From Pelatocladus maniniholoensis HA4357-MV3 (GTDB lineage: Bacteria; Cyanobacteriota; Cyanobacteriia; Cyanobacteriales; Nostocaceae), in assembly GCA_019359115.1 (NCBI GenBank), contig JAHHHW010000085.1:1-64000 (forward strand): 64,000 bases of DNA, written 5' to 3'. Below the pieces are notes generated by a model. It had not been told where the DNA came from, did no database searches, and was given only the letters and a program-made list of their open reading frames with translations. The stretch's first letter is position 1. Each line of letters starts with the position of its first letter. The position numbers and the translations under genes were made by a program. Positions 19,186 through 27,862 of the stretch are shown piece by piece.

Positions 19186-20064
19186 ATGAAACGATTTTGG
19201 AAAAAAACTGTTTTTTTTACTATTGTTGCCCTAATTATTTTTAGTCTAGTTGCTAGTAGTGGAACAAAAAATAAAATCCTCAGTCAAGATATTCGTAATT
19301 CGGAAAGTTGCATTATTGCTGGTTCACTCAACAAGCATCAGCAATTAGATCAATTTTGTACTAGCACACTCAATAATATAAATATCCCTACTCCCCAGAC
19401 TACTCCTATTCCTAATTTAAAGTTTACTAATAAAGAACGGTTTTTAGCAGCCATTACAGATAAATTATTAGCAATTCCCCAATCAGGGACTTATGAATAT
19501 ATTTTATTACGTGCCTATGGAGCAGTTTTTGTTAATCATAATCCAGAGATCCAACTTCCTTCTAAAGTTGTATTTGCTGATGAAAATGAAACAAAAAAAT
19601 TTCAATCTACTCTGAGTATGGGTAAAGTTAATGGGACTAACAACTGTTATTTACAAAAAGCAGCAGCCGATGCTCTAAATCAGGCTAAAGCACAAGTTAA
19701 TATTCCTTTAAAATCGGGTTATAGCGATAGTGACTGTACTCGTACTTTTACTACTAATTTAAGGTTCTGGAGAAAATACGCTAACAATAAAACATTGGCA
19801 AGAGTTCAACAAGGTCAAGAAACAAAAATTTTGGGAACAGTTGCACCTCCAGGCGCATCACAACATTTGTGGGGATTAGCAATTGATTTAAGAATTGCAA
19901 ATGAAGCTCAAAGACAGGCTTTAAATCAAAATGGTTGGTTTCGGACTGTGGAATATGATGTACCCCATTGGACTTATATTGGTCATCCACTAGAGAAATT
20001 AGATGAGTTTGGGTTTGAAAATAAAGTGATTGGTGGGGTTAGTTATTGGCTAACTCCTTTGTAA
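19186..20064 (+). CDS. Secreted M15-type peptidase (VanY-like)
   Basis: This 292-residue protein has an N-terminal signal or anchor segment (about 7-26, KTVFFTIVALIIFSLVASS) and a C-terminal M15-like domain. PPGASQHLWGLAIDLR carries the SxHxxGxAxD zinc pattern and VPHWTYIGHP supplies the second zinc His. The middle region (about 85-200) contains three or four Cys and is not one I can name. It probably acts on cell-wall peptides in the periplasm. It is more divergent from classic VanY than the protein at 2702, so the exact bond cut is uncertain. The ndhD terminator separates it from that gene. Confidence 0.75.
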   Translation: MKRFWKKTVFFTIVALIIFSLVASSGTKNKILSQDIRNSESCIIAGSLNKHQQLDQFCTSTLNNINIPTPQTTPIPNLKFTNKERFLAAITDKLLAIPQSGTYEYILLRAYGAVFVNHNPEIQLPSKVVFADENETKKFQSTLSMGKVNGTNNCYLQKAAADALNQAKAQVNIPLKSGYSDSDCTRTFTTNLRFWRKYANNKTLARVQQGQETKILGTVAPPGASQHLWGLAIDLRIANEAQRQALNQNGWFRTVEYDVPHWTYIGHPLEKLDEFGFENKVIGGVSYWLTPL

Positions 20065-20186
20065 AAATTCAGCAGTATACGGAAATCCCAACCCCAAGGT
20101 AGATAAATTTTAACTGTTTTAATTAGTTATTATGTAAATAATAGAAGAATGATATAGCAGTCATATTATTAGTTTGAATTGGAGAA

Positions 20187-21053
20187 ATGAACTTTTTTAA
20201 CGTAGACGCACTAGCAGCTTACCGCAGGCTACCACAAAGTACACATAGACGCGATCGCGGCTTCTCAAAGAGTAGGACACCAAGGAATGAAAAAATTTCT
20301 CATTTGCCTAAAAAATTAAATAAAGGTCTTTCTTTGATCTTGGGTTTGGGAACTGCTGCTAGTGTAGGTTTATCTGCTCCTAAACCTGCTGAGGCTATTC
20401 CATTTCAGGATTTAATTGTTCCAGGAATTCAATATTTTCAACTTTCTAATTTATCAACTAAGGAAAAGGTTAAATTAGGCAGCAATATACATCAGCAGGT
20501 ACGCAGTAATTACAGACTTGGTACGAATGCAAATATTACCAGGATTGGTCAAAAATTAGTGCGTTCCAGTAGCTGTTCTCAAACTCCTTTTAAATTTTAT
20601 GTAGTTCAAGATCCAAGCATTAATGCTTTTGCAACCACAGGTGGTTATGTTTATGTCCACAGTGGTTTGATTAATGCTGCGGATAATGAAGATCAGTTGG
20701 CGTCGGTGATGGCGCACGAAATTGCTCACATTTGTAATGATGACTTGATTGGTAAACTCAGACAAGCACAAATAGCTCAAGGTGCAGCTTCACTTGCTGG
20801 CTTAAATGGAAGTAAATTGGCTGCTGTAGCTTATAAGTTGTCTGTAGACTTGCCTAATAGCCGTGAAGCTGAGTTTAATGCTGATGCTAAGGGATTGCAG
20901 TATTTGCAACAGGCTGGGTATGATCCGAGTGCTATGCCTGCTTTCTTAAAGAAATTGGTGAATCGTTCTTCTGCACCAGCGTTTTTGAGTACTCACCCAA
21001 ACCCACGAGAACGGATTTCTGTTTTAGAAAGGAAAATAGCTGATAATCGTTAG
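20187..21053 (+). CDS. M48-family zinc metalloprotease with unusual N-terminus
   Basis: HEIAHICNDD (residues about 177-186) is the HExxH zinc site, and SREAEFNADAKGLQYLQQAG supplies the third ligand Glu. This pattern belongs to the M48B (BepA/YfgC/LoiP-like) periplasmic proteases that handle outer-membrane protein quality control. A hydrophobic segment (about 47-62, LSLILGLGTAASVGLSA) followed by Pro-Ala-Glu-Ala looks like a signal peptide, but about 45 residues precede it. That extension is encoded by DNA containing the words TAGACGCGATCGC and GCGGCTTCTC, which also occur in intergenic repeats here (near 26404 and 37520). The true signal peptide start may therefore be further downstream. Confidence 0.82.
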   Translation: MNFFNVDALAAYRRLPQSTHRRDRGFSKSRTPRNEKISHLPKKLNKGLSLILGLGTAASVGLSAPKPAEAIPFQDLIVPGIQYFQLSNLSTKEKVKLGSNIHQQVRSNYRLGTNANITRIGQKLVRSSSCSQTPFKFYVVQDPSINAFATTGGYVYVHSGLINAADNEDQLASVMAHEIAHICNDDLIGKLRQAQIAQGAASLAGLNGSKLAAVAYKLSVDLPNSREAEFNADAKGLQYLQQAGYDPSAMPAFLKKLVNRSSAPAFLSTHPNPRERISVLERKIADNR

Positions 21054-21075
21054 GTTGCTGTAGATGGCGATCGCC

Positions 21076-21399
21076 TCATTTTTCCTGCTCATGATTACTG
21101 GAGTTGTGCAAAACAACTTCATAATGTTCAACTGTAGGAAACGACTGATAAAAGTGATGCAGTAAGGAACGCCACTGTTGGTACTCTGGCGATTGTCGAA
21201 AGCCAATGGTGTGATCTTCCAATTTTTGCCAGCGTACCAGCAGAATATAGCGGTTCGGAGTTTCTATGCAACGTTGCAGTTCATGAGAAATATATCCTGG
21301 TATGGAAGCAATGATAGTTGAAGCTATTTTGAAGGTAGTTTCAAATTTTTCAGTAGTTAAACCAGGTTTAAGATCAAGAATTGCGACTTCTAGTATCAT
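21076..21399 (-). CDS. ABM-domain (antibiotic biosynthesis monooxygenase-like) protein
   Basis: This small dimeric alpha-beta barrel protein is 107 residues from the ATG at 21399; a GTG at 21414 would add five. MILEVAILDLKPGLTTEKFE, a central SIPGYISHELQRC and NRYILLVRWQKLEDHTIGF follow the usual ABM order. Members include heme-degrading and quinone-modifying enzymes as well as many of unknown role, so no substrate is proposed. It converges with the M48 gene 22 bases away. Confidence 0.8.
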   Translation of the reverse strand: MILEVAILDLKPGLTTEKFETTFKIASTIIASIPGYISHELQRCIETPNRYILLVRWQKLEDHTIGFRQSPEYQQWRSLLHHFYQSFPTVEHYEVVLHNSSNHEQEK

Positions 21400-21622
21400 G
21401 TTGTCAAATATCACTCAATAGCGATCGCTCTGTAACTGTAACTAACAATCTCATCAACAAGTTTACAGTTTACCAGAACGAACACCCACAGGAGAGAACA
21501 GAGATGGAACGCGATCGCGTTGCGTTAATACTCAATAATGTATCTTATCAAGTTAGCAACAAAGATAATATAAAGTAAGACAAAGTCTTAACTTTAACAT
21601 TACTTAAAAAAGGTGGAAAAAA

Positions 21623-21883
21623 ATGGGCCGTCTCAATCCTTACTCTTTACAAATGCAAATTACCCAGATGTTTGAACAAGGACAATCATTTTTCGCAACA
21701 ACGAAAGTACAAGAATGGTTAAAAGAGCGTAATCATAATCCTGCTGATTATGAAATAATTTTCCACAAAAAACCTGCTCCTCCAGGATCTAAAGAAGTCA
21801 TGGTGGTAGAAATTGAATTGCGACGCAAAGATGGACAACCTGTAGATTCTTGGTTGCAAGAACAAGCTAATTTACATGCCTAA
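21623..21883 (+). CDS. Small conserved-looking hypothetical protein
   Basis: This 86-residue soluble protein (MGRLNPYSLQMQITQMFEQG ... SWLQEQANLHA) has no family I can name. It has a good ribosome-binding site (AGGTGG about 10 bases before the ATG), balanced composition and no membrane segment. It lies 23 bases before the GFA-domain gene on the same strand, so the two are likely cotranscribed. Confidence 0.7.
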   Translation: MGRLNPYSLQMQITQMFEQGQSFFATTKVQEWLKERNHNPADYEIIFHKKPAPPGSKEVMVVEIELRRKDGQPVDSWLQEQANLHA

Positions 21884-21906
21884 AACCTAGCATTTATTTA
21901 TATCAC

Positions 21907-22296
21907 ATGACAGCCAATATCCAAGAATCAGCCACTTATCAAGGTGGATGCCATTGTGGCGCGGTACGTTTTCAAGTTGTAGTTGATAGACACAAAGCAG
22001 ATGACTGCAACTGTTCTATTTGCAGAAAAAAAGGATTTTTGCATTTAATTGTGCCACAAAATAAATTTACCTTACTACAAGGCGATGATGTATTAACAAC
22101 TTACACATTTAATACAGGAGTCGCCCAGCATAAATTTTGTCGCATTTGTGGAATACACTCTTTTTATATTCCTCGCAGTCATCCCGACAGTATTGATGTT
22201 AACATCCGTTGCCTAGATGGTGATGTAGTAACAAAGTTTGAAATTGTACCTTTTGACGGCGCAAATTGGGAGCAGAATATACACAAGTTGCGGTAA
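21907..22296 (+). CDS. GFA-family (CENP-V/GFA domain) zinc protein
   Basis: This 129-residue protein belongs to the family named after glutathione-dependent formaldehyde-activating enzyme. GGCHCGAVRFQV, CNCSICRKKGFLHL and KFCRICGIHSFY give the paired Cys motifs that bind two zinc ions. Most members have unproven function; formaldehyde activation should not be assumed. It follows the small gene at 21623 closely. Confidence 0.88.
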   Translation: MTANIQESATYQGGCHCGAVRFQVVVDRHKADDCNCSICRKKGFLHLIVPQNKFTLLQGDDVLTTYTFNTGVAQHKFCRICGIHSFYIPRSHPDSIDVNIRCLDGDVVTKFEIVPFDGANWEQNIHKLR

Positions 22297-22913
22297 GTAA
22301 TTCAAATGTGACTATAGCATTCCTAAATCATTCGCTCCAGACAAGATCCCCGACTTCTGCCAGAACTCGGGGATCTAAGCTCTGCGACTATTTAACTTAG
22401 GAGTAATAATTTTCTTTATGTATAGATAGATAAAGATTGATGGAAGATATATATTCTTGTTGCATATATCTTGTCTTTTCATGATTATTAATGTTATCTG
22501 TAAAATTAGCTGGACAATAGTAATAATTATTCTGTTTTTTGAACAGATACCTGTGTGACATAAACATTCGGGTTATCTATTCTGTCTACAACACTTGGTT
22601 TTACACATCAATCAAGATGATGTGTAAGTTTTCAATAGAGAATGTAGATTTTACGAACTTCGTAATACCAATTCTCTGTGAAGCTGCACACTATTTTGAC
22701 CCCTCGCAACCTCCCTTTGGTAAGGGGAGGTGCCGCAGGCGGTGGGGTTCTTTCTATGCGTCTTCATATAGAAATGGTATAACAACATTCTTGATTTTTT
22801 ACTGGATAATTGTAACTATTACAAAATATTATATGAACAAGCACTGTGGCAGATTTGGAAGATTGAAGTTATTTTGAGAAGATAAAAAATCTATCAACTA
22901 AACTGGTTGTAGT
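22297..22913. other. Intergenic region with two dispersed repeats, no convincing gene
   Basis: 22312-22390 is one copy of an approximately 80-bp repeat that recurs inverted at 49519-49595. 22698-22762 holds a G/C-rich repeat (CCTCCCTTTGG, AAGGGGAGGTGCCGCAGGCG) typical of cyanobacterial intergenic repeats. An open frame over 22539-22877 runs through this repeat and is not protein-like. Confidence 0.6.
22312..22390 (+). repeat. Dispersed approximately 80-bp repeat, copy A
   Basis: The core words are ATTCGCTCCAGACAAG, TCCCCGACTTC and TAAGCTCTGCGA. An internal hairpin pairs AGATCCCCGA (22344-22353) with TCGGGGATCT (22367-22376). The reverse complement of 49519-49595 carries the same words in the same order. 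Confidence 0.75.
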
Positions 22914-24041
22914 ATGTCAGACCAATTTATCAAGCTAAGTCCAGAGCAAGAGAATTTAATTAAAATTTATCAACACAAGTGGAAAAATATCGCTCTTTCA
23001 ACGAAGCGAATTGACCGGAAAAAAGCTGCGGAAACAGTCAAAGAAATTTACGCTTTTTGTGGTCTTGCTATGCCCAAAATAATATTTTGTGAAAGTCCTT
23101 ATGAGGCTATGAGTAAGACTTTACCAAGCTCTGAGTATTTAATTATTTTACCTTTAATTCAAAAATTGTTGCAATTACGTTTAAGTATATTAAAATTATT
23201 TCCCGAACAGGCAAGGTTTTACCAAAATCATCTTGCTATTGAAAGACCTGATGATGTGAATGTACACATTCATACGACTTTATATTATCGATTTATTTCA
23301 TACATGAAATCTTTAGAACAGCAGTTCCAAATTGATTTAGGATATCTCACGGAATTAGAAATCGAAGTCAACCTATCAGAATTATATCACCAACTGCAAG
23401 TTGAATTGGGTGAACAATATGATACTAACTTCATACCTGCTGCTACCTTTTGTAGCTACTGTAGTTGGCTAGATTTTTGGAAATCTGCATTAAATTACAC
23501 TGGCGATCAAGAATTATTGCAGCTATTTCAATCTTTAGCTAAATCTTGTGGTTGGATTTTTCCTTATAAAAGAGTAGCAGTAGTGTGCGATCGCCCCACA
23601 AAATTATGCTTTGACAGTGACAACCACCTCCATGCAGAAGGTGAAACTGCCATCGAATTTGCTGATGGGTATAAATTTTATGCCTATCATGGTGTCACCT
23701 TACCGGAAAAATACGGTAAGCTACATCCCCAGCAATGGCAAGCAGAATGGTTGTTAAAAGAAGATAATGCCGAACTACGACGGGTATTGATTCAAGGTAT
23801 CGGCTATGCTCGGATAATCGAACAATTACATGCAGCTGAGTTAGATCAACATCAAGAATATACATTATTAAAAATAGAGAACGATGTCGATGTAGAACCA
23901 ATTTATCTATTAAAGATGACTTGTCCCAGCACAGGATATATTCATGTGTTACGTGTACCACCCCATGTACAATCAGCACAAGAAGCCATTACTTGGGCGA
24001 ATTGGGGAGTTGCACCAGCAGAATTTGCCGTGCAAACTTAA
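22914..24041 (+). CDS. DUF6745-type protein
   Basis: This 375-residue soluble protein is helical in the first two thirds. The last third reads FPYKRVAVVCDRPTKLCFDS, HAEGETAIEFADGYKFYAYH and GVTLPEKYG. I associate that block with DUF6745, found in many cyanobacterial proteins, sometimes next to leucine-rich repeats. Function is unknown. No membrane segment or catalytic motif is visible. It converges with the kinase gene: only 12 bases separate the two stop codons, so 3' ends overlap or a shared structure ends both. Confidence 0.65.
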   Translation: MSDQFIKLSPEQENLIKIYQHKWKNIALSTKRIDRKKAAETVKEIYAFCGLAMPKIIFCESPYEAMSKTLPSSEYLIILPLIQKLLQLRLSILKLFPEQARFYQNHLAIERPDDVNVHIHTTLYYRFISYMKSLEQQFQIDLGYLTELEIEVNLSELYHQLQVELGEQYDTNFIPAATFCSYCSWLDFWKSALNYTGDQELLQLFQSLAKSCGWIFPYKRVAVVCDRPTKLCFDSDNHLHAEGETAIEFADGYKFYAYHGVTLPEKYGKLHPQQWQAEWLLKEDNAELRRVLIQGIGYARIIEQLHAAELDQHQEYTLLKIENDVDVEPIYLLKMTCPSTGYIHVLRVPPHVQSAQEAITWANWGVAPAEFAVQT

Positions 24042-24053
24042 TTTTCAAAGATT

Positions 24054-25913
24054 CTATCCAAAAGAAGTCGCCACAACTCGAAAACCACATATCCGTAATC
24101 CTCCATCCGCTTCGTTCCAGCTACGACTGGCGCTACGACAAAGTTCTGGACTAAAACTCCAAGAACCACCCCGCAATACCCGACGATGCATATCTCCACC
24201 TACTTCCCATACTGTTCCATCTTTGGGAGCGCCATCATAATTTTTATGCCAAGGATCAGCACACCATTCCCAAACTAACCCATGCATATCATATAAACCA
24301 AAAGCATTTGCCACACCAAAACTACCCACAGGTGTGGTTTCTTTGCGGTATTTACTTCTGATTTCTGGAGATTCGCCGCTACTACAATTAGCTAACTCAC
24401 AAGTAATTGTTTCACCAAAATGGAAAGGTGTTTTTGTCCCAGCACGACAAGCATATTCCCATTCCGCTTCGCTAGGTAAGCGATAATGTCGCTTTGTTTT
24501 TTTCCACAACCGCGCGCAAAATTCTACTGCTTCGTGCCAAGATACATTTTCTACTGGTCGATTAGCACCTTTAAATTTAGAGGGATAAGGATTCAAAGAT
24601 TGTTTGACTTTGGGTAAAGCTGCAACTGCTTTCCATTGTGCTTGGGTGACAGGATATTTACCGATAAAAAAGGGTTCGACGGTGACTTGATGTTGCGGAC
24701 GTTCATCAGCATCACCTTCCTCTTCAGTTGCACCCATTAAGAAACTACCGCCAGAGATGGCTACCATTTCCATAGTCATCCCATTTCCCAGCTCTTCTGT
24801 ATAGTAATTGGTAATGCGATAATCACGCTTAATTTCCCTACCTCTAGAGTCTACAGTAACTGTGTCAAATTCAAAAGCTTCTAGAGCCGGAAATCCAGGT
24901 GTAACTAATTGTGGGATGGTTGTCGGTAATGGGGTTGGGTGGGGTGTGAAAATTTGGGTTGTCGCAGATACAACAGATAATAGAGAAGATGATTTTTGAG
25001 AACTTAAATCTTTGAGAACTTCTGTTGCTGATTGATATCTTTCTGAGGCTAAATGTTTCAGCAATTTATCTAAAATATTTCCTAAGTCTTCGTTAATTGT
25101 AATGCCTTTTTCTTCTAGGACTTGTCGCCATAACCATTTACAACTCATGGGATCAAACAGACGATCATAAATCTGGCCGTAAGCATCCCTTACAGGTAAA
25201 CATCCAGTAATCAGACGCGCACAAGTCACTCCTAAAGCATACAAATCACTGGCATGACAAGCAAATCCTGCCATTTGTTCACTGGGTGCATAACCAAGTG
25301 TGTATAGAACTGTAGCTTGTCTGGCTAAACTTGTTTGTGTGACTTGTTTAGCACCACCAAAATCTATTAATACTAGTTTGCCATCGCCTTGACGACGAAT
25401 AATATTTTCAGGCTTAATATCGCGATGAATGACGTTACGCGAATGGATAAAATCTAGAACTGGTAATAAGTCAGCTAAAATTTCTCGGATTTTTTCTTCA
25501 GTAAAAGCTTGTTGATAAACTTCTACAAAAAGAGTATTTCCGGGAATAAATTCTTGTACTAGATACAAGCTTGTACCTTGTTCAAAGTAAGCTAGCAATC
25601 TCGGAATTTGTAGGTGATTTTCTCCTAGTTCATATAGCCGAAAAGCCTCTTCTTTAAATAGTTCTGCGGCTTTGGTGCGTTCCGATGTACCATGAACTTG
25701 AGGAAAAAATTGCTTGATCACACAGGGAGCATTAAGTCTATCCACGTCTTCTGCTGCATAAGTTCTGCTAAACCCACCTTCGCCTAATAATCTCAATACG
25801 TGGTAGCGGTTGCGTAAAAATTCGCCAAAGTTGCTTTGTCCGCAACTAATGCAAAACCTATTGCCATCAGCATTGAAGGGATTTGAGCAATTGGGATTTT
25901 GGCAGATTAGCAT
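24054..25913 (-). CDS. Serine/threonine protein kinase fused to FGE-sulfatase (SUMF1-like) domain
   Basis: This is a 619-residue protein. An N-terminal four-Cys ribbon (CQNPNCSNPF ... FCISCGQ, residues 4-26) is followed by a Hanks-type kinase domain (about 35-290) with GEGGFSRTY, HRDIKPENI and DFGGAK. A Pro/Thr linker leads to a formylglycine-generating-enzyme-like domain (about 380-615): ISGGSFLMGATEEEGD, NVSWHEAVEFC, RLPSEAEWEYACRAGT and the ending RVLRGGSWSF ... CGFRVVA. In cyanobacteria such kinase-FGE fusions are frequent, and the C-terminal GGSW-to-GFRVV segment is the part diversified in some DGR target proteins. No reverse transcriptase or template repeat is in the window. It is a signalling protein with unknown ligand. 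Confidence 0.88.
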   Translation of the reverse strand: MLICQNPNCSNPFNADGNRFCISCGQSNFGEFLRNRYHVLRLLGEGGFSRTYAAEDVDRLNAPCVIKQFFPQVHGTSERTKAAELFKEEAFRLYELGENHLQIPRLLAYFEQGTSLYLVQEFIPGNTLFVEVYQQAFTEEKIREILADLLPVLDFIHSRNVIHRDIKPENIIRRQGDGKLVLIDFGGAKQVTQTSLARQATVLYTLGYAPSEQMAGFACHASDLYALGVTCARLITGCLPVRDAYGQIYDRLFDPMSCKWLWRQVLEEKGITINEDLGNILDKLLKHLASERYQSATEVLKDLSSQKSSSLLSVVSATTQIFTPHPTPLPTTIPQLVTPGFPALEAFEFDTVTVDSRGREIKRDYRITNYYTEELGNGMTMEMVAISGGSFLMGATEEEGDADERPQHQVTVEPFFIGKYPVTQAQWKAVAALPKVKQSLNPYPSKFKGANRPVENVSWHEAVEFCARLWKKTKRHYRLPSEAEWEYACRAGTKTPFHFGETITCELANCSSGESPEIRSKYRKETTPVGSFGVANAFGLYDMHGLVWEWCADPWHKNYDGAPKDGTVWEVGGDMHRRVLRGGSWSFSPELCRSASRSWNEADGGLRICGFRVVATSFG

Positions 25914-26521
25914 AGCCGAGCCAGATATTACATCTTTTCGAGAGTAGACCCAATACTATCTATATTGAAAACAGATGCGTGGACAAATAACCACCAAAAT
26001 TAGACCATCTGTAATATTGCTCGCACAAAATATCATACAGATGAATAAATCCTTTATTTATTTGTTTATCTGTGCCTTAGAACCTTTTAAATATAAATAA
26101 ATATGAGCGCACGGTTTTCCGTTATGAGAAGGATAATAACGGAAGCGATCGCTCTTGTCAAGCGGTAGATTGGGGATCGGGGAAGGTAGGGGTCCCCTCT
26201 GGGGAACTCGGGGCCCCCACTCCCTTGGGGGGAGTGGGGATTAGGGGCGAAGGGGTAATGGGGATTGGGGATTGGGGATTGGGGAGAATGACTAATGACC
26301 AAACAAGGCAAAAGTCACTCATTCAAAAGGCACTTCCTAAGAAAAAGTGCTGGTACTAAGCCCCTAAATTTATTTATGGAACGATCAGGAAAACATTTAT
26401 TACTCTCCGAGAAGCCGCTACGCGTCTATGAGATGCTCCCGCACCGAAGTTGCTATGTCCGTGGTTATTTCCCCTCAATTTATTTATGGGGATTATCTTT
26501 TTACTTTTTACTTTTTACTTT
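25914..26521. other. Repeat-rich intergenic region
   Basis: 26165-26285 is made of G-rich short tandem repeats, ending in copies of GGGGATT. 26352-26530 carries words shared, inverted, with 42424-42560. 26500-26530 is a CTTTTTA tandem run ending inside the potC-like stop. The only reading frames here are made of this repeat DNA. Confidence 0.65.
26165..26285. repeat. G-rich short tandem repeat tract (GGGGATT heptamers)
   Basis: Three clear copies of GGGGATT close the tract (about 26260-26283), preceded by related GGGGATCGGGG and GGGGGGAGTGGGGATTAGG stretches. The same heptamer is found at 34665-34680, at 50878-50902 and, as coding sequence, at 28612-28680. Confidence 0.8.
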
Positions 26522-27355
26522 TTACTTTTTAATATTGCCTATTTTTTCCGAAGAAGCGCGAATTAATTCGGCGATCAAGGCGACTGTTGCTGAGATAAAG
26601 ATTAAGATGACGCTCAAAGCATTAATGTCGGGTTTGACTCCTGTTCTAATGCGGCTAAAAATTTCCATTGGTAGAGTGTTGGAACCACTACCAGCAGTAA
26701 AGGTGGCGATGAGAAAATCATCTAAACTCAGGACAAACGCTAACAGACAACCAGCGATAATACCAGGCATTAATTGAGGTAATAATACTTTAAGAAAAGC
26801 CTGTAATGGTGTAGCTCCTAAATCTAAAGCGGCTTCTTCTAAGTGGGGATCTAGGTTAGTCAATCTTGCTGAAACAACTAGACTAATATAAGCAAGACAA
26901 AATACTACGTGGGCTGCGACAATAGTCCATATACTTAAAGAAATGCCAAGTAGGGGAATAGCAACTGCTGCGAGAAACACTAAGGTAGCTACTGCGATCG
27001 CAATATCGGGAATAATTAACGGTAGATAAGAAATTCCGCGATATAATTCTTTACCCGGAAATTGATAGCGCGCCAAACCTACCGCCATAAGGGTTCCTAG
27101 CACTGCTGAAATACCTACAGCACTTAAAGCAACTATTAAACTATTTTTTAAAGCCAACAAAATTTGCTCATCACTCAAGAGTTGGCGATACCAATCTAGG
27201 GTGAAACCTTGCCATGCAGCACTGTAAGGTGAATTATTAAAGCTATAAAACCCAAGTACCAATATTGGTAAGTACATAAATATAAACATTAATAGCGAGA
27301 AAACCGCTTGCCAAGATAAGACACGCGGTTTTTTTTGTGATTTGGATATATTCAC
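26522..27355 (-). CDS. potC: ABC transporter permease, PotC-like (spermidine/putrescine type)
   Basis: This 277-residue inner-membrane permease has six hydrophobic helices. The EAA loop motif is AALDLGATPLQAFLKVLLPQ, and SLDDFLIATFTAGSGSNTLP is characteristic of PotC/PotI proteins for polyamine uptake. FMYLPILVLGFYSFNNSPYS marks a normal N-terminus. The ATPase, PotB-type permease and binding protein are not adjacent: upstream lies a 500-bp cluster of nested repeats, then a histidine kinase. It must work with subunits encoded elsewhere, or the operon was broken. Polyamine specificity is inferred from resemblance. Confidence 0.85.
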   Translation of the reverse strand: MNISKSQKKPRVLSWQAVFSLLMFIFMYLPILVLGFYSFNNSPYSAAWQGFTLDWYRQLLSDEQILLALKNSLIVALSAVGISAVLGTLMAVGLARYQFPGKELYRGISYLPLIIPDIAIAVATLVFLAAVAIPLLGISLSIWTIVAAHVVFCLAYISLVVSARLTNLDPHLEEAALDLGATPLQAFLKVLLPQLMPGIIAGCLLAFVLSLDDFLIATFTAGSGSNTLPMEIFSRIRTGVKPDINALSVILIFISATVALIAELIRASSEKIGNIKK

Positions 27356-27546
27356 GTTTGATATTTTGATTTTTATCTATTTTATTAGCGCAAAAATAGC
27401 ACATCTGAAGATAAAAGTCAATAAAAGATAATTTTGGGGTTGTACTAGACGCGATATATCAGGTCTCTACAGGGTTTAAATATTAATCAATTTGTCTTAT
27501 CCGAACCGTATTGCCTACACCTCGATCCCCGATCCCCTACCCCAAA

Positions 27547-27855
27547 GCAGGATGGTTTCATACGAAAAAAGAAAAATATGGAAGTCTGTATTTCTCGTTT
27601 TGAAGCATAGATTTTTACCCCTCTCCAAACCTCTCCCCTTATTAAGATACAGCTGGCGAATCAGGGGTATCACCCCTCATTGAACGATTTTTCGTTATCC
27701 CAACAGATGTAGAGACGTAGCAATGCTACGTCTCTACAAACCAATTTGTGGGTGAACGAGGGGTCAGACCCACCATTCGCCAGCTGTATCTTATTAAGAG
27801 GAGAGGCTTTAAAAGAAGATTTTAATTTTTTTCTGCTTGTATGAAACCACCCTGC
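27547..27855. repeat. Nested MITE-like inverted repeats (three levels)
   Basis: The outer arms are GCAGGATGGTTTCATAC (27547-27563) against GTATGAAACCACCCTGC (27839-27855), with one mismatch. The middle arms are a perfect 24-bp inverted pair, 27638-27661 and 27775-27798, with core ATACAGCTGGCGAAT; the match continues into flanking CCTCTCC/GGAGAGG. The inner element is a TGTAGAGACG palindrome at 27708-27738. This layering suggests successive insertions of small mobile repeats. Confidence 0.8.
27708..27738. repeat. TGTAGAGACG-family palindrome, copy 2
   Basis: TGTAGAGACGTAGCA and its inverse TGCTACGTCTCTACA form one almost uninterrupted perfect palindrome. It is identical in its core to copy 5 at 33738-33768. 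Confidence 0.85.
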
Positions 27856-27862
27856 CAATCCC

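Larger units (their letters stand above)
27356..27862. other. Intergenic region containing nested inverted repeats
   Basis: There is no gene here. Three concentric inverted repeats occupy 27547-27855 (listed separately). Before them lie AT-rich sequence and C-rich words (CGATCCCCGATCCCC) of the short-tandem-repeat type. Confidence 0.6.

Noticed and set aside
21381-21578. 65-residue frame on the plus strand
   Set aside because: It overlaps the start of the ABM gene on the other strand. The only part with a plausible ribosome-binding site encodes 24 residues, two HIP1 sites included.
22539-22877. 112-residue open frame
   Set aside because: It runs through a G/C-rich intergenic repeat (about 22698-22762), has odd composition, no ribosome-binding site and no family resemblance.
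24054-24240. Template repeat or reverse transcriptase of a diversity-generating retroelement
   Set aside because: I looked for a second copy of the kinase-FGE 3' end and for a reverse transcriptase frame; neither is in the window.
26087-26311. 74-residue minus-strand frame
   Set aside because: It is encoded almost wholly by the GGGGATT-type tandem repeat tract; the peptide is repeats of PNPHSP.
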